A stretch of DNA of 24,772 nt from the NCBI GenBank assembly GCA_025924845.1, contig JAICHN010000018.1, positions 1 through 24,772 of the forward strand. Reading direction: 5' to 3'. Below are positions 13,710-20,792 of the stretch, in pieces. Positions within the stretch are counted from its first letter, which is position 1. Each line of letters begins with the position of its first letter. The notes under the pieces were generated by a model that was not told the origin of the DNA, ran no database searches, and saw only the letters and a list, made by a program, of their open reading frames with translations. This DNA is from Chloroflexota bacterium. GTDB taxonomy: Bacteria > Chloroflexota > UBA5177 > JANWHV01. Made by a program: the position numbers and the translations under genes.

Positions 13710-14960
13710 ATGCCTTTCTTCAGCCAAATTGCCGGACGTCCCGTGCTCGACGCGCGGGGCAACACCCAGGGGAAAATCGCTGATATCGTGGTGTCCGCCG
13801 ATACCGACTATCCGGTGATCAAGGCGGTAGCGGTGCGCGGCGGGCGGCGGAACGAAACAACCCTGGTTTCCTGGGAGCAAGTGCTGAATTTTGATTCCAC
13901 CGTGGTGCTCCGCGCGCCGCGTGACCAGATTACGCCCTACGAGCCCGGCGCCAATGAAATGTATGTGGGCGGCCAGATTCTGGACCGCCAGATTGTCGAC
14001 GTCGAGGGACGGAAGGTGGTACGGGTCAATGATCTCCAGCTCGCCCGCACCAACGGCCACTACCGCCTGATTGGCGTGGATATTAGCGGGCAGGCCCTGC
14101 TGCGCCGCCTCGGCATCCAACAAATCGCGGGCAAATTCGGCATCCGCCCCCGGGGGAACTTTATTGCCTGGGAGGACGTGGATCCGCTGGGAAGCGATCC
14201 GAACAGGCTCAAGCTGCGCGTCTCGCATGATAACCTCGCCCGTCTTCATCCCGCCGATCTAGCCGAAATCGTCGATCAACTGAGCGTACACGAGGGCGTG
14301 GCGCTCTTCGAGGGGATGGACGACGAGACCGCCGCCGAGGCGCTCGAGGAGGTGGCGCCCGAACGCCAGTTGTCACTGCTCGAAGGGATGGAAAGTGAAA
14401 AGGCGGCCGACATCCTGGAGGAGATGGATCCGTCCGTTGCCGCTGATGTGCTGGGCGAGATGTCCGACGAGAAGGCCAGCGAGCTGCTCTCTCTGATGGA
14501 GCTGGCGGAATCGGCCGACGTTAAGGAGTTGCTCAGCTATCGGGAGGACTCGGCGGGCGGGATTATGACCACGGACTACGTGGTGGTGCCCGAGACGTGG
14601 ACCGCCGCGCAGATTATGGATCATCTGCGGGCGATCGCCCACGACGTGGACGTCATTTACTACGTGTTCGTGGTAACCGACCTGGGAAGCGAGACGCTTA
14701 CCGGCGTCGTCACCCTGCGCGACTTGATTCTAGCGCCTCCCGATGCGCCGGTGGCCGAGTTCATGGAGCGGGAAATCGTTACCCTGCAACTGGACGACGA
14801 CGAGGAGGAAGCAGCGCGCTTGATCGCCAAGTACAATTTGCTGGCGGCGCCGGTGGTCGATCAGGATGGCCATCTGAAGGGGATCGTGACCGTGGACGAT
14901 GCGATCGATATCATCCTGCCCACGGCCTGGAAGAAGCGCCTGCCCCGCCTCTTTGTCTAG
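13710..14960 (+). CDS. Soluble PRC-barrel / MgtE_N / CBS-pair protein
   Basis: This 416-residue cytoplasmic protein carries two PRC-barrel-like repeats (about 3-75 and 85-170). A MgtE intracellular N domain follows (175-280), with HPADLAEIVDQL then repeated L-EEM/V helices such as ADILEEMDPSVAADVLGEM. Two CBS motifs complete it (284-345, SAGGIMTTDYVVVPE; 348-405, with GIVTVDDAIDII). It thus has the Mg2+-sensing half of an MgtE channel but no membrane domain; family knowledge places such proteins beside metal transporters, none of which is visible here. AGGTGG lies 6 nt before the ATG at 13710; a GTG 15 nt upstream overlaps that site. A regulatory role linked to divalent metals or adenylates is inferred. 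Its stop is 7 nt from the convergent next gene, with no terminator between. Confidence 0.87.
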   Translation: MPFFSQIAGRPVLDARGNTQGKIADIVVSADTDYPVIKAVAVRGGRRNETTLVSWEQVLNFDSTVVLRAPRDQITPYEPGANEMYVGGQILDRQIVDVEGRKVVRVNDLQLARTNGHYRLIGVDISGQALLRRLGIQQIAGKFGIRPRGNFIAWEDVDPLGSDPNRLKLRVSHDNLARLHPADLAEIVDQLSVHEGVALFEGMDDETAAEALEEVAPERQLSLLEGMESEKAADILEEMDPSVAADVLGEMSDEKASELLSLMELAESADVKELLSYREDSAGGIMTTDYVVVPETWTAAQIMDHLRAIAHDVDVIYYVFVVTDLGSETLTGVVTLRDLILAPPDAPVAEFMEREIVTLQLDDDEEEAARLIAKYNLLAAPVVDQDGHLKGIVTVDDAIDIILPTAWKKRLPRLFV

Positions 14961-14967
14961 CGGAGTC

Positions 14968-15510
14968 TCACTGCACGGTGAACGGGGCGGTGCCGGCCAA
15001 CTGATTATTCAGCATGACCAGGCAACGCCACTTCCCGGGCTGCAAGGGGCCGTAGATATAGGAAAACTTGAGCGGTGACGAGTACGAGCCTGCCAGGGTA
15101 GGATGGTCGTAATAGTTCCCCGACTGGCCAATCTGTTGAAACTTGAACTCAAGCGGCTCCGACGCGGCGGCCGTGGGCAAATTTACCATGCAATAGAACT
15201 GGTTGGCGCTTGAGGGCAACACCGTCATCGGCTGGGAAATGTTGAGCGATGTGCTCATCACCACCTGAGAGCTGCCGGGAGCAGGCGTGCTGGTCGGCGG
15301 CGCCTCCTGATGTGCCGGCACGTGGGTAGCCGAGGTGGGGAGCGGCGTGGCGGTATTAGCCGGCAGCGCGGTAGGGGTGGACGTGGCATTCGCCGCCGCG
15401 ATACTATTATGGACCTTGTCCAGCACAACCCGGCCGGCCGCGAAAAAGCCGAGCGTCAGCACGATCAGCAAGAATAATCCGACCAGAACGCTATATCTAT
15501 TTTGTGTCAT
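14968..15510 (-). CDS. Single-pass membrane-anchored extracytoplasmic protein, unknown function
   Basis: This 180-residue protein has a short cytoplasmic tail (MTQNRYS). One strongly hydrophobic helix follows (VLVGLFLLIVLTLGFFAAG), then a low-complexity Ala/Thr/Pro/Ser stalk (about 40-85, with repeated TPT/ATPLPTS). The C-terminal domain is about 95 residues, beta-rich (LEFKFQQIGQSGNYYDH, then LQPGKWRCLVMLNNQLAGT), with two Cys that could pair. The end resembles the immunoglobulin-like edge of domains that bind ligands or sugars, but no family is recognised. The ATG at 15510 has no ribosome binding site. The promoter at 15520-15548 would start transcription only a few bases before it, so leaderless translation is likely; a GTG at 15519 is the alternative. 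Confidence 0.72.
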   Translation of the reverse strand: MTQNRYSVLVGLFLLIVLTLGFFAAGRVVLDKVHNSIAAANATSTPTALPANTATPLPTSATHVPAHQEAPPTSTPAPGSSQVVMSTSLNISQPMTVLPSSANQFYCMVNLPTAAASEPLEFKFQQIGQSGNYYDHPTLAGSYSSPLKFSYIYGPLQPGKWRCLVMLNNQLAGTAPFTVQ

Positions 15511-15519
15511 GACATGCAC

Positions 15520-15548
15520 AGCGTACAGAAGCCTTCTCGGGAAGTCAA
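15520..15548 (-). promoter_or_regulatory. Promoter giving a probably leaderless transcript
   Basis: On the minus strand, TTGACT (15548-15543) and TACGCT (15525-15520) are 17 bp apart. The predicted start is near 15513, about 3 nt before the ATG at 15510. The -35 box lies just past the stop codon of the upstream nucleotidyltransferase-like gene (15556). Confidence 0.5.
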
Positions 15549-15555
15549 TCCATCC

Positions 15556-16617
15556 TTATCGCCGATCGGCCTTTTTCGTATCCGCAATCGCAGGGTTGGC
15601 AGACAGAACGGCTTCGGCCGTCTCCCATACCGCCGGCAGGAATTGGCCGGCCGCCCCGGCACGCCCGCGTAGGTCATCGGTTGAAGCAATGCCGAGGTCA
15701 GCGAGGAGGTCGTCGAATGCCGGGGCTAGGGTGCGTAGCACCTCAGGTGGAGTATCCGCGGCCAGGATGGTTTGACAGCGCGCGAAGGTCGCCACTATCC
15801 AGAAGACCGCTTCACGGTGGTTGCCGACCCGAATGAGGTCCCGGCTCCCCTCGATGGCGATAGGGCGCGCTTGGGGGGTGATATCGGAACTGAAGAAGAA
15901 TGGAGTGCGGGCCGCGGCTGCCGCCGTGTCGAAGGTGTGGGCAAGCGCGGCCAGGTGCTCTTCGACGCGCTGAGGAGTCAACTCCGCGCAGCCAAGCAGG
16001 CGGAGCAGCTCCGGGTACAGGCCGGCATGATCGTACTCGGCCAGGACATTGCGTGCGGCCAGGTAGCGAAGCCGCACGGTCGGATTGCGTAACGCTGCTA
16101 TCAAGGGGAGGAGTGTGGCTAGGCTGGTCGAAAACAGCCACGCCGATACCTGCTCAGGCCATGGGGCCAGGGGGTCGATGCTCCGGAGTCCCTGTTCTGC
16201 CTTGCGGCGCGCATTCTCGCAGCGGCGACGCACCCACTCCCGTTCGGCAAAGAGACGGGATACCTGTACTTGCAGTCCGTGCAAATCGCCGGTTGCGTCG
16301 GCAATGATCGTATCGACGCGGAAGCTCCCTGCCAGATAATACGTAGTCAAGACGTCGCTTACCGAGGCAATTTGGCGCCAGGGCATAGAGGTGACCTCCA
16401 GCAACGTGTCCTGGTACACAAACTTCCCCAGCTTGAGGGGCGCCTCGGCTTGTGCTATGACGACCACGATATCGATATCGTAGGCCGCGGGCAACTCCGC
16501 CGACGCGGGCAGCCCAACCGTCGAACCACTGAAATAGGCGCCAAGAAACCCATCCTGTAGGCGGGTATGCCGCATCACCCAATCAACCGCCGCCTCGCGC
16601 GCCTCGCCCACTCTCAT
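15556..16617 (-). CDS. Pol-beta-superfamily nucleotidyltransferase-like protein
   Basis: The 353-residue protein begins with the minimal nucleotidyltransferase core. It shows Gly-Ser in AYFSGSTVGLP, then the Asp-X-Asp pair in AAYDIDIVVV about 15 residues later, and a third acidic residue in LLEVTS. That matches the hG[GS]...Dh[DE]h...h[DE]h pattern. The C-terminal two thirds are helical (LATLLPLIAALRNP, LAARNVLAEYD and others), as in kanamycin-nucleotidyltransferase-like proteins, where this part binds the substrate. Possible roles include modification of a small molecule or a regulatory nucleotide transfer; resistance is not shown. The ATG at 16617 has AGGA 8 nt upstream; one three codons earlier lacks a proper site. 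It has a promoter candidate at 16732-16761. Confidence 0.7.
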   Translation of the reverse strand: MRVGEAREAAVDWVMRHTRLQDGFLGAYFSGSTVGLPASAELPAAYDIDIVVVIAQAEAPLKLGKFVYQDTLLEVTSMPWRQIASVSDVLTTYYLAGSFRVDTIIADATGDLHGLQVQVSRLFAEREWVRRRCENARRKAEQGLRSIDPLAPWPEQVSAWLFSTSLATLLPLIAALRNPTVRLRYLAARNVLAEYDHAGLYPELLRLLGCAELTPQRVEEHLAALAHTFDTAAAAARTPFFFSSDITPQARPIAIEGSRDLIRVGNHREAVFWIVATFARCQTILAADTPPEVLRTLAPAFDDLLADLGIASTDDLRGRAGAAGQFLPAVWETAEAVLSANPAIADTKKADRR

Positions 16618-16731
16618 GCATACCATCCTGCCCGCGGCGCGGACGCGGTGCCATGGGTGAGGACACGCGAAGTCTGCTCAAGCGTGGCGGCACGCGACAT
16701 GAAAGAGCCGGCCCATGCACCGACGCACCGC

Positions 16732-16761
16732 ACTATACGGCGCCACTTGTTACGCTGTCAC
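16732..16761 (-). promoter_or_regulatory. Promoter of the nucleotidyltransferase-like gene
   Basis: On the minus strand, GTGACA (16761-16756) and TATAGT (16737-16732) have an 18-bp spacer. The predicted start near 16725 gives a leader of about 108 nt. The sequence lies between this gene and the divergent RNase H-like gene, for which no clear promoter was seen. Confidence 0.45.
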
Positions 16762-16777
16762 CAGAGATCCACCATGA

Positions 16778-17206
16778 ATGGAGCGAGCCTTGGCGGCTGA
16801 TTCGGCACCCCATTACATCATCACTTTCGACGGAGGGTCGAAGGGGAACCCCGGCGCGGGGTACGGCAGCTATGAGTTGCGGACACGGGACAATAGGGCG
16901 CGCGTCGTGCGCAAGGAGTATCCTGGAACAATTACCAACAACGAAGCGGAATATCGTACCCTGATCGCGGGCCTGGAGGACTTGTCCGCTACGCTGCGCA
17001 AGGCAGGGAAGGATCCAAAAGCGTACCGGGTCGAGGTGCGCGGCGACAGCCAATTAGTGATTCAGCAACTACGCGGCAAGTATAAAGTGCGACATCCTAA
17101 CATGCTTCCCCTCTACGGGGCGGTACGAACTCTGGCGTCTCAGTTTGAAGACGTGACGTGGGTGTGGCATGAACGGGCCAACAGTGTGGTGATCCTGGGG
17201 CACTGA
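16778..17206 (+). CDS. RNase HI-like protein
   Basis: This 142-residue protein has the RNase H fold order. The first strand carries FDGGSKGNPG (Asp18), then TNNEAEYRTLIAGL (Glu56), then VRGDSQLV (Asp90). A C-terminal WHERANSVVILGH supplies His131. The final catalytic Asp of E. coli RNase HI has no counterpart; the chain simply ends Leu-Gly-His. Related short RNase H-like proteins that I recall also end this way, so truncation is not implied. Expected activity is cleavage of RNA in RNA-DNA hybrids. Start choice is open: ATG at 16778 has no clear ribosome site, whereas TTG at 16790 has GGAG 6 nt upstream. It is the first of three closely spaced plus-strand genes ending with mutL. Confidence 0.82.
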   Translation: MERALAADSAPHYIITFDGGSKGNPGAGYGSYELRTRDNRARVVRKEYPGTITNNEAEYRTLIAGLEDLSATLRKAGKDPKAYRVEVRGDSQLVIQQLRGKYKVRHPNMLPLYGAVRTLASQFEDVTWVWHERANSVVILGH

Positions 17207-17257
17207 ACGGATTCGATGCCGGCGGCGTCCCGGCCGCGATCGAAAGGATGGCATTCG

Positions 17258-17878
17258 GTGGATAGTATACATGCTTGGCTCAAGGCTCTTGGTTCGGACA
17301 GTGCTACCCCCGGTGGCGGCGCCGCTGCGGCTTTCATGGTGGCAACCGGAGCCGCCCTGGTGGAGATGGTGTGCGGCCTGACTCTGGGCAACGAGAAGTT
17401 CCGCGACGTGGAAACCCTGATGACCCACACCCGTGACAAAGCCGCCGCGCTAAGGGTCAGCGCCGAAGCCCTGAATCGGGATGACAGCTTCGCGTATGAC
17501 GCGGTGATCGCCGCCTATCGACAACCCAAGAATACGCCCGAGGAAAAGGAAGCCAGGGCGGCGGCCATTCAGGATGCCTTACGCGGCGCCACCGAGGTGC
17601 CCTTGCGCTGCGTGGTGGCGGGGGTCGAAGTGCTGGATCTCGCGGCCGCGGCGGCGGCCTCGGTGAATCGGAACGCGATTAGCGATATCGGGGCCGGGGC
17701 ACTAGCGGCGCGGGCCGGCACCGATGCCGCCGCTCTAAACGTGCGGACCAACCTTCTAGCGATTAAGGATTCCGCCTACGTTACCATGCAGAGAACAGCC
17801 CTTGACGTCCTGGTGGCCCGTGCCGCTACCACGACGGAATCGGTCCTTGCCGTCGTGCATCAAGCTCTGGGCGGCTGA
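17258..17878 (+). CDS. FchA-like methenyltetrahydrofolate cyclohydrolase / cyclodeaminase family protein
   Basis: These 206 residues match the length of the stand-alone cyclodeaminase/cyclohydrolase family (C-terminal domain of FTCD, clostridial FchA). The hallmark is SATPGGGAAAAF near the N-terminus, followed by MVCGLTLGNEKF. Later come helical segments with VPLRCVVAGVEVL, AISDIGAGALAARAGTDAA and a final bundle. Family knowledge: these all-helical enzymes act on formimino- or methenyl-tetrahydrofolate in one-carbon metabolism. The two activities cannot be told apart from sequence. The GTG at 17258 is favoured because AAAGGA lies 9 nt upstream and the preceding 14 codons are not family-like. 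It lies 51 nt after the RNase H-like stop and 2 nt before mutL, probably co-transcribed and coupled to mutL. Confidence 0.85.
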   Translation: MDSIHAWLKALGSDSATPGGGAAAAFMVATGAALVEMVCGLTLGNEKFRDVETLMTHTRDKAAALRVSAEALNRDDSFAYDAVIAAYRQPKNTPEEKEARAAAIQDALRGATEVPLRCVVAGVEVLDLAAAAAASVNRNAISDIGAGALAARAGTDAAALNVRTNLLAIKDSAYVTMQRTALDVLVARAATTTESVLAVVHQALGG

Positions 17879-17880
17879 GC

Positions 17881-19596
17881 GTGCCAAGCGACCCTGCCCT
17901 GATCACCGCCCCCCGCCGCATCCGTGCTCTGGATCCGGCGCTCGCGGCCCGTATCGCGGCGGGCGAGGTAATCGAACGTCCCGCTTCCGTGGTAAAGGAA
18001 TTGCTGGAGAACGCCCTCGACGCGGGGGCGGGTGCCATTCGGGTTGAGGTGGAAGGCGGCGGGCTTGACCGCCTCGCCGTGATCGACGACGGCAGCGGGA
18101 TCGCGGCCGATCAGGTGGAGTTGGCGTTCGCCCGCCATGCGACGAGCAAGCTGGCGTATTTGGAGGATCTGGAGTCAATCACGACCCTGGGCTTTCGCGG
18201 CGAGGCCCTGCCCAGTATCGCTGCCGTCTCCACCGTCGCCCTCCGTACCCGGCAGGCTTCGGCCTCGGCCGGCGTACAGGTTACGCTGCGTGAGGGATGC
18301 CGGCTTGAGCGCCGGACCATCGGACTGCCTCCGGGGACGACAATCGAAGTGCGCGAGCTTTTCGCCAACTTACCGGCCCGCCGCAAGTTTCTTAAGGGCG
18401 CGCAGGCGGAGTTGAGCGCGATCCATCAAGCGGTGCTGCACTATGCCATTGCCTATCCCGGCGTTCGGATGATGCTCGTGGTGGATGGGAAGCCGGTGTT
18501 GAGTACGGCGGGAGCACGGGATCTGGGCGAAACGCTTGCTTGCCTGTATGGCGTTGATCTCCTGAACCACCTGGTACAGGTGGATGGTGAACGTCATGGT
18601 TTCCGGGTACACGGATTGGTGACTCATATCGGCTACACCAAGGCCACGCGGGGCCGGCAATCATTTTTCGTCAACGGTAGGTGGGTGCGCAACCGGGTAC
18701 TGCACGTGGCCCTGGAAGAGGCGTACCACGGCATGTTGATGGGTGGCCGTCATCCGGTCGGGGTGCTGTTTATCCAGGCGCCGCCGCGGGACCTGGATGT
18801 CAATGTGCATCCCGCAAAGACAGAGATCCGCTTCCTGCGGGAGCGGGAGGTGTTCGGCGCCGTCAGACACGCGGTAACCACCGCCATTACCACGCGTTCA
18901 CCGGTGCTTCCTCCAGCCGGCGGGCCCGACTTGCCTTCGATGGACCTTGCCGAGCAATTGTCTTTGCCCGTTGGCGGCACAGGCGCGCCGCCGATTCAGC
19001 CGGCGATCGTCGCGCCCGCGCACGCCCTTCCCACCCTGCGCGTCCTTGGTCAGGCCGGCTCCCTCTTCATTATCGCGGAGGGGCCGGATGGGGTATACAT
19101 GATAGATCAGCATGCCGCGCACGAGCGAGTGCTCTACGATGACCTGTGCGAGCAAGCCACCCGCCGGCAGGTGCCCGCGCAATCGCTGCTTGAGCCGCTG
19201 CTCTGCGAAGTCAGTGCTCCGGCCATGGAGGTCGTCGTGCATGAGAGCGCCCTACTCGATGAACTAGGTTTCGCCGTGGAACCCTTCGGTGCGGACACTT
19301 GCCGAGTGCGTGCCGTGCCCGTGATGTTGGCGGGCGGCCCGGTAGGGGAAACACTCCAGTCGCTCCTTGAGGATCTGGCCCAGGGTAAGGCACACGAGGA
19401 ACGCCGGGATCACCTGCTGGCCACGATGGCCTGCAAGGCCGCCGTCAAGGCAGGGCAGACCCTCTCGCTCGAGGAAATGCGCTATCTGGTGCAGCGCCTG
19501 GAAACCACGAATCGGCCGCGCACCTGCCCTCATGGCCGCCCAACCATGATCCTGCTGACCACGAGCGATCTGGAGCGGCAGTTCGGCCGTCGCTAG
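17881..19596 (+). CDS. mutL: DNA mismatch repair protein MutL
   Basis: This 571-residue GHKL ATPase links mismatch recognition by MutS to strand incision. The ATPase motifs are intact: VIERPASVVKELLENALDAG (Glu40, Asn44), VIDDGSGI (67-74), RHATSK (85-90) and TLGFRGEAL (102-110). The N-terminal domain ends near VNVHPAKTEIRF (308-318). A short linker leads to the C-terminal dimerisation domain. The endonuclease motif there reads DQHAAHERVLYD (409-420), with Asp in place of the last Glu of DQHA-X2-E-X4-E. ACK (517-519) and CPHGRP (549-554) are also present. It is probably a nicking MutL, as in bacteria without MutH. The start is GTG, 2 nt after the FchA-like stop, consistent with translational coupling. 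No mutS is in the window. Confidence 0.96.
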   Translation: MPSDPALITAPRRIRALDPALAARIAAGEVIERPASVVKELLENALDAGAGAIRVEVEGGGLDRLAVIDDGSGIAADQVELAFARHATSKLAYLEDLESITTLGFRGEALPSIAAVSTVALRTRQASASAGVQVTLREGCRLERRTIGLPPGTTIEVRELFANLPARRKFLKGAQAELSAIHQAVLHYAIAYPGVRMMLVVDGKPVLSTAGARDLGETLACLYGVDLLNHLVQVDGERHGFRVHGLVTHIGYTKATRGRQSFFVNGRWVRNRVLHVALEEAYHGMLMGGRHPVGVLFIQAPPRDLDVNVHPAKTEIRFLREREVFGAVRHAVTTAITTRSPVLPPAGGPDLPSMDLAEQLSLPVGGTGAPPIQPAIVAPAHALPTLRVLGQAGSLFIIAEGPDGVYMIDQHAAHERVLYDDLCEQATRRQVPAQSLLEPLLCEVSAPAMEVVVHESALLDELGFAVEPFGADTCRVRAVPVMLAGGPVGETLQSLLEDLAQGKAHEERRDHLLATMACKAAVKAGQTLSLEEMRYLVQRLETTNRPRTCPHGRPTMILLTTSDLERQFGRR

Positions 19597-19649
19597 CCTG
19601 AGTCCAGGGGGTTCACGTCCGTTGAGCGTAGCTCTCTATCTCACCGGAA

Positions 19650-19696
19650 AGATCATGGAGGATGGCGCCCGACCAGGGCGCCATCCTCCATGATCT
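19650..19696. terminator. Perfect 21-bp hairpin between convergent mutL and mdh
   Basis: Bases 19650-19670 pair perfectly with 19676-19696 around the 5-nt loop GACCA. The stem core is GATCATGGAGGATGGCGCCC. One arm ends directly against the mdh stop codon (19697-19699). It starts 53 nt after the mutL stop. There is no long U-tract, so it resembles the hairpin at 3992-4026 in both form and position. Confidence 0.78.
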
Positions 19697-20635
19697 CTAG
19701 AAATTGATCTTGGTCCGCATAGTATCGATCAGTTCCTGGACGGCGGCGGCGGAGCGCTGGAATTGGGCATTCTCTTCGTCGGTGAGGGAAATCTTAATGA
19801 TCTCCTCAACCCCTTTGGCGCTTAGCTTGATGGGAACGCCCATGTAGAGCCCATTCACGCCGTACTCGCCTTCCAGGTAGACCGTGCAGGGCAGTATGCG
19901 GCGCTTGTCCATCAGCACCGCGTCGATCATTGAGCAGATGGCGGCGCCGGGCGCGTAGAAGGCGCTGCCGGTCTTGAGCAGTCCCACGATCTCGCCGCCT
20001 CCCTTGGCGGTTCGGGTGCAAATGGCCTCGATCCGTTCGGGGGAAAGTAACTCGGTAATCGGGATGCCCGCAACGGTCGAATAGCGAGGCAGGGGAACCA
20101 TGGTGTCGCCATGGCCGCCAAGCACGAAGCCGGTTACATCCTGGACCGAGACCTTGAGCTCATCGGCGATGAAGGTGCGGAAGCGAGAGGTATCCAGGAC
20201 GCCGGCCATGCCCAGCACCCGGTTTTTGGGGAAGCCGCTGGTGCGGAAGGCCAGCTGGGTCATGGCGTCCAGCGGATTGGTAACCAGAATCAGGATGGCG
20301 TTGGGGGATTGCTGGACGATTTGCCGGGTGACCCCTTGCACAATCTCGGCGTTACGAAACAGGAGATCGTCGCGGCTCATCCCCGGTTTCCGAGCCATGC
20401 CGGAGGTAATCACCACAATGTCGGAATTGGCCGTATCCTCATACTGGTTGGTGCCGAAGACCTTTCCATCGAAGCCCTCGATCGGTCCGGCCTCGTGGAG
20501 ATCCAGTCCCTTGCCCTGCGGCAACCCCTCGACCACGTCCAGCAAGACGATATCACAGTAGTCTTTCGCTGCCAGGTATTGGGCCGTCGCTCCACCGACC
20601 ATGCCCGCCCCGACAATAGTGACTTTTTGGCGCAT
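19697..20635 (-). CDS. mdh: Malate dehydrogenase (LDH-like, NAD-dependent)
   Basis: The 312-residue enzyme interconverts malate and oxaloacetate. It belongs to the LDH-like tetrameric group, as in Chloroflexus, rather than the E. coli type. The Rossmann motif is GAGMVGG (9-15), and Asp33 in IVLLD selects NAD. The substrate loop is [12 protein letters not shown], with Arg82 (malate-type) and Arg88. Asn120 lies in VTNPLD, Arg151 in DTSRFR and catalytic His175 in [10 protein letters not shown]. The ATG at 20635 has GGAGG 7 nt upstream and begins right before the nucleotide-binding strand; an open frame nine codons longer adds nothing family-like. It is probably transcribed alone from a promoter near 20734 and ends at the 19650-19696 hairpin. 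Confidence 0.95.
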   Translation of the reverse strand: MRQKVTIVGAGMVGGATAQYLAAKDYCDIVLLDVVEGLPQGKGLDLHEAGPIEGFDGKVFGTNQYEDTANSDIVVITSGMARKPGMSRDDLLFRNAEIVQGVTRQIVQQSPNAILILVTNPLDAMTQLAFRTSGFPKNRVLGMAGVLDTSRFRTFIADELKVSVQDVTGFVLGGHGDTMVPLPRYSTVAGIPITELLSPERIEAICTRTAKGGGEIVGLLKTGSAFYAPGAAICSMIDAVLMDKRRILPCTVYLEGEYGVNGLYMGVPIKLSAKGVEEIIKISLTDEENAQFQRSAAAVQELIDTMRTKINF

Positions 20636-20733
20636 GAGCCACCCTCCGCTGATCATCATCATAGCACGCGGCGAGCCGCGCCGGTCGGCGGCTCTTGCGT
20701 CCCGTCATGCCATGCGAACAGTTGTCCCTGCCG

Positions 20734-20739
20734 ATTATA
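20734..20739 (-). promoter_or_regulatory. -10 element for mdh
   Basis: A perfect TATAAT on the minus strand (20739-20734) lies between the kinase stop (20793) and mdh. The predicted start near 20727 gives a leader of about 92 nt. The hexamer 17 bp upstream, TTCAGG, is a poor -35 box, so strength or a need for an activator is uncertain. Confidence 0.42.
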
Positions 20740-20792
20740 TCGCCTTCCGAGCTTCTCCTGAAACCGGCCGGGTCGCTTCCTGCAAGAAGATC

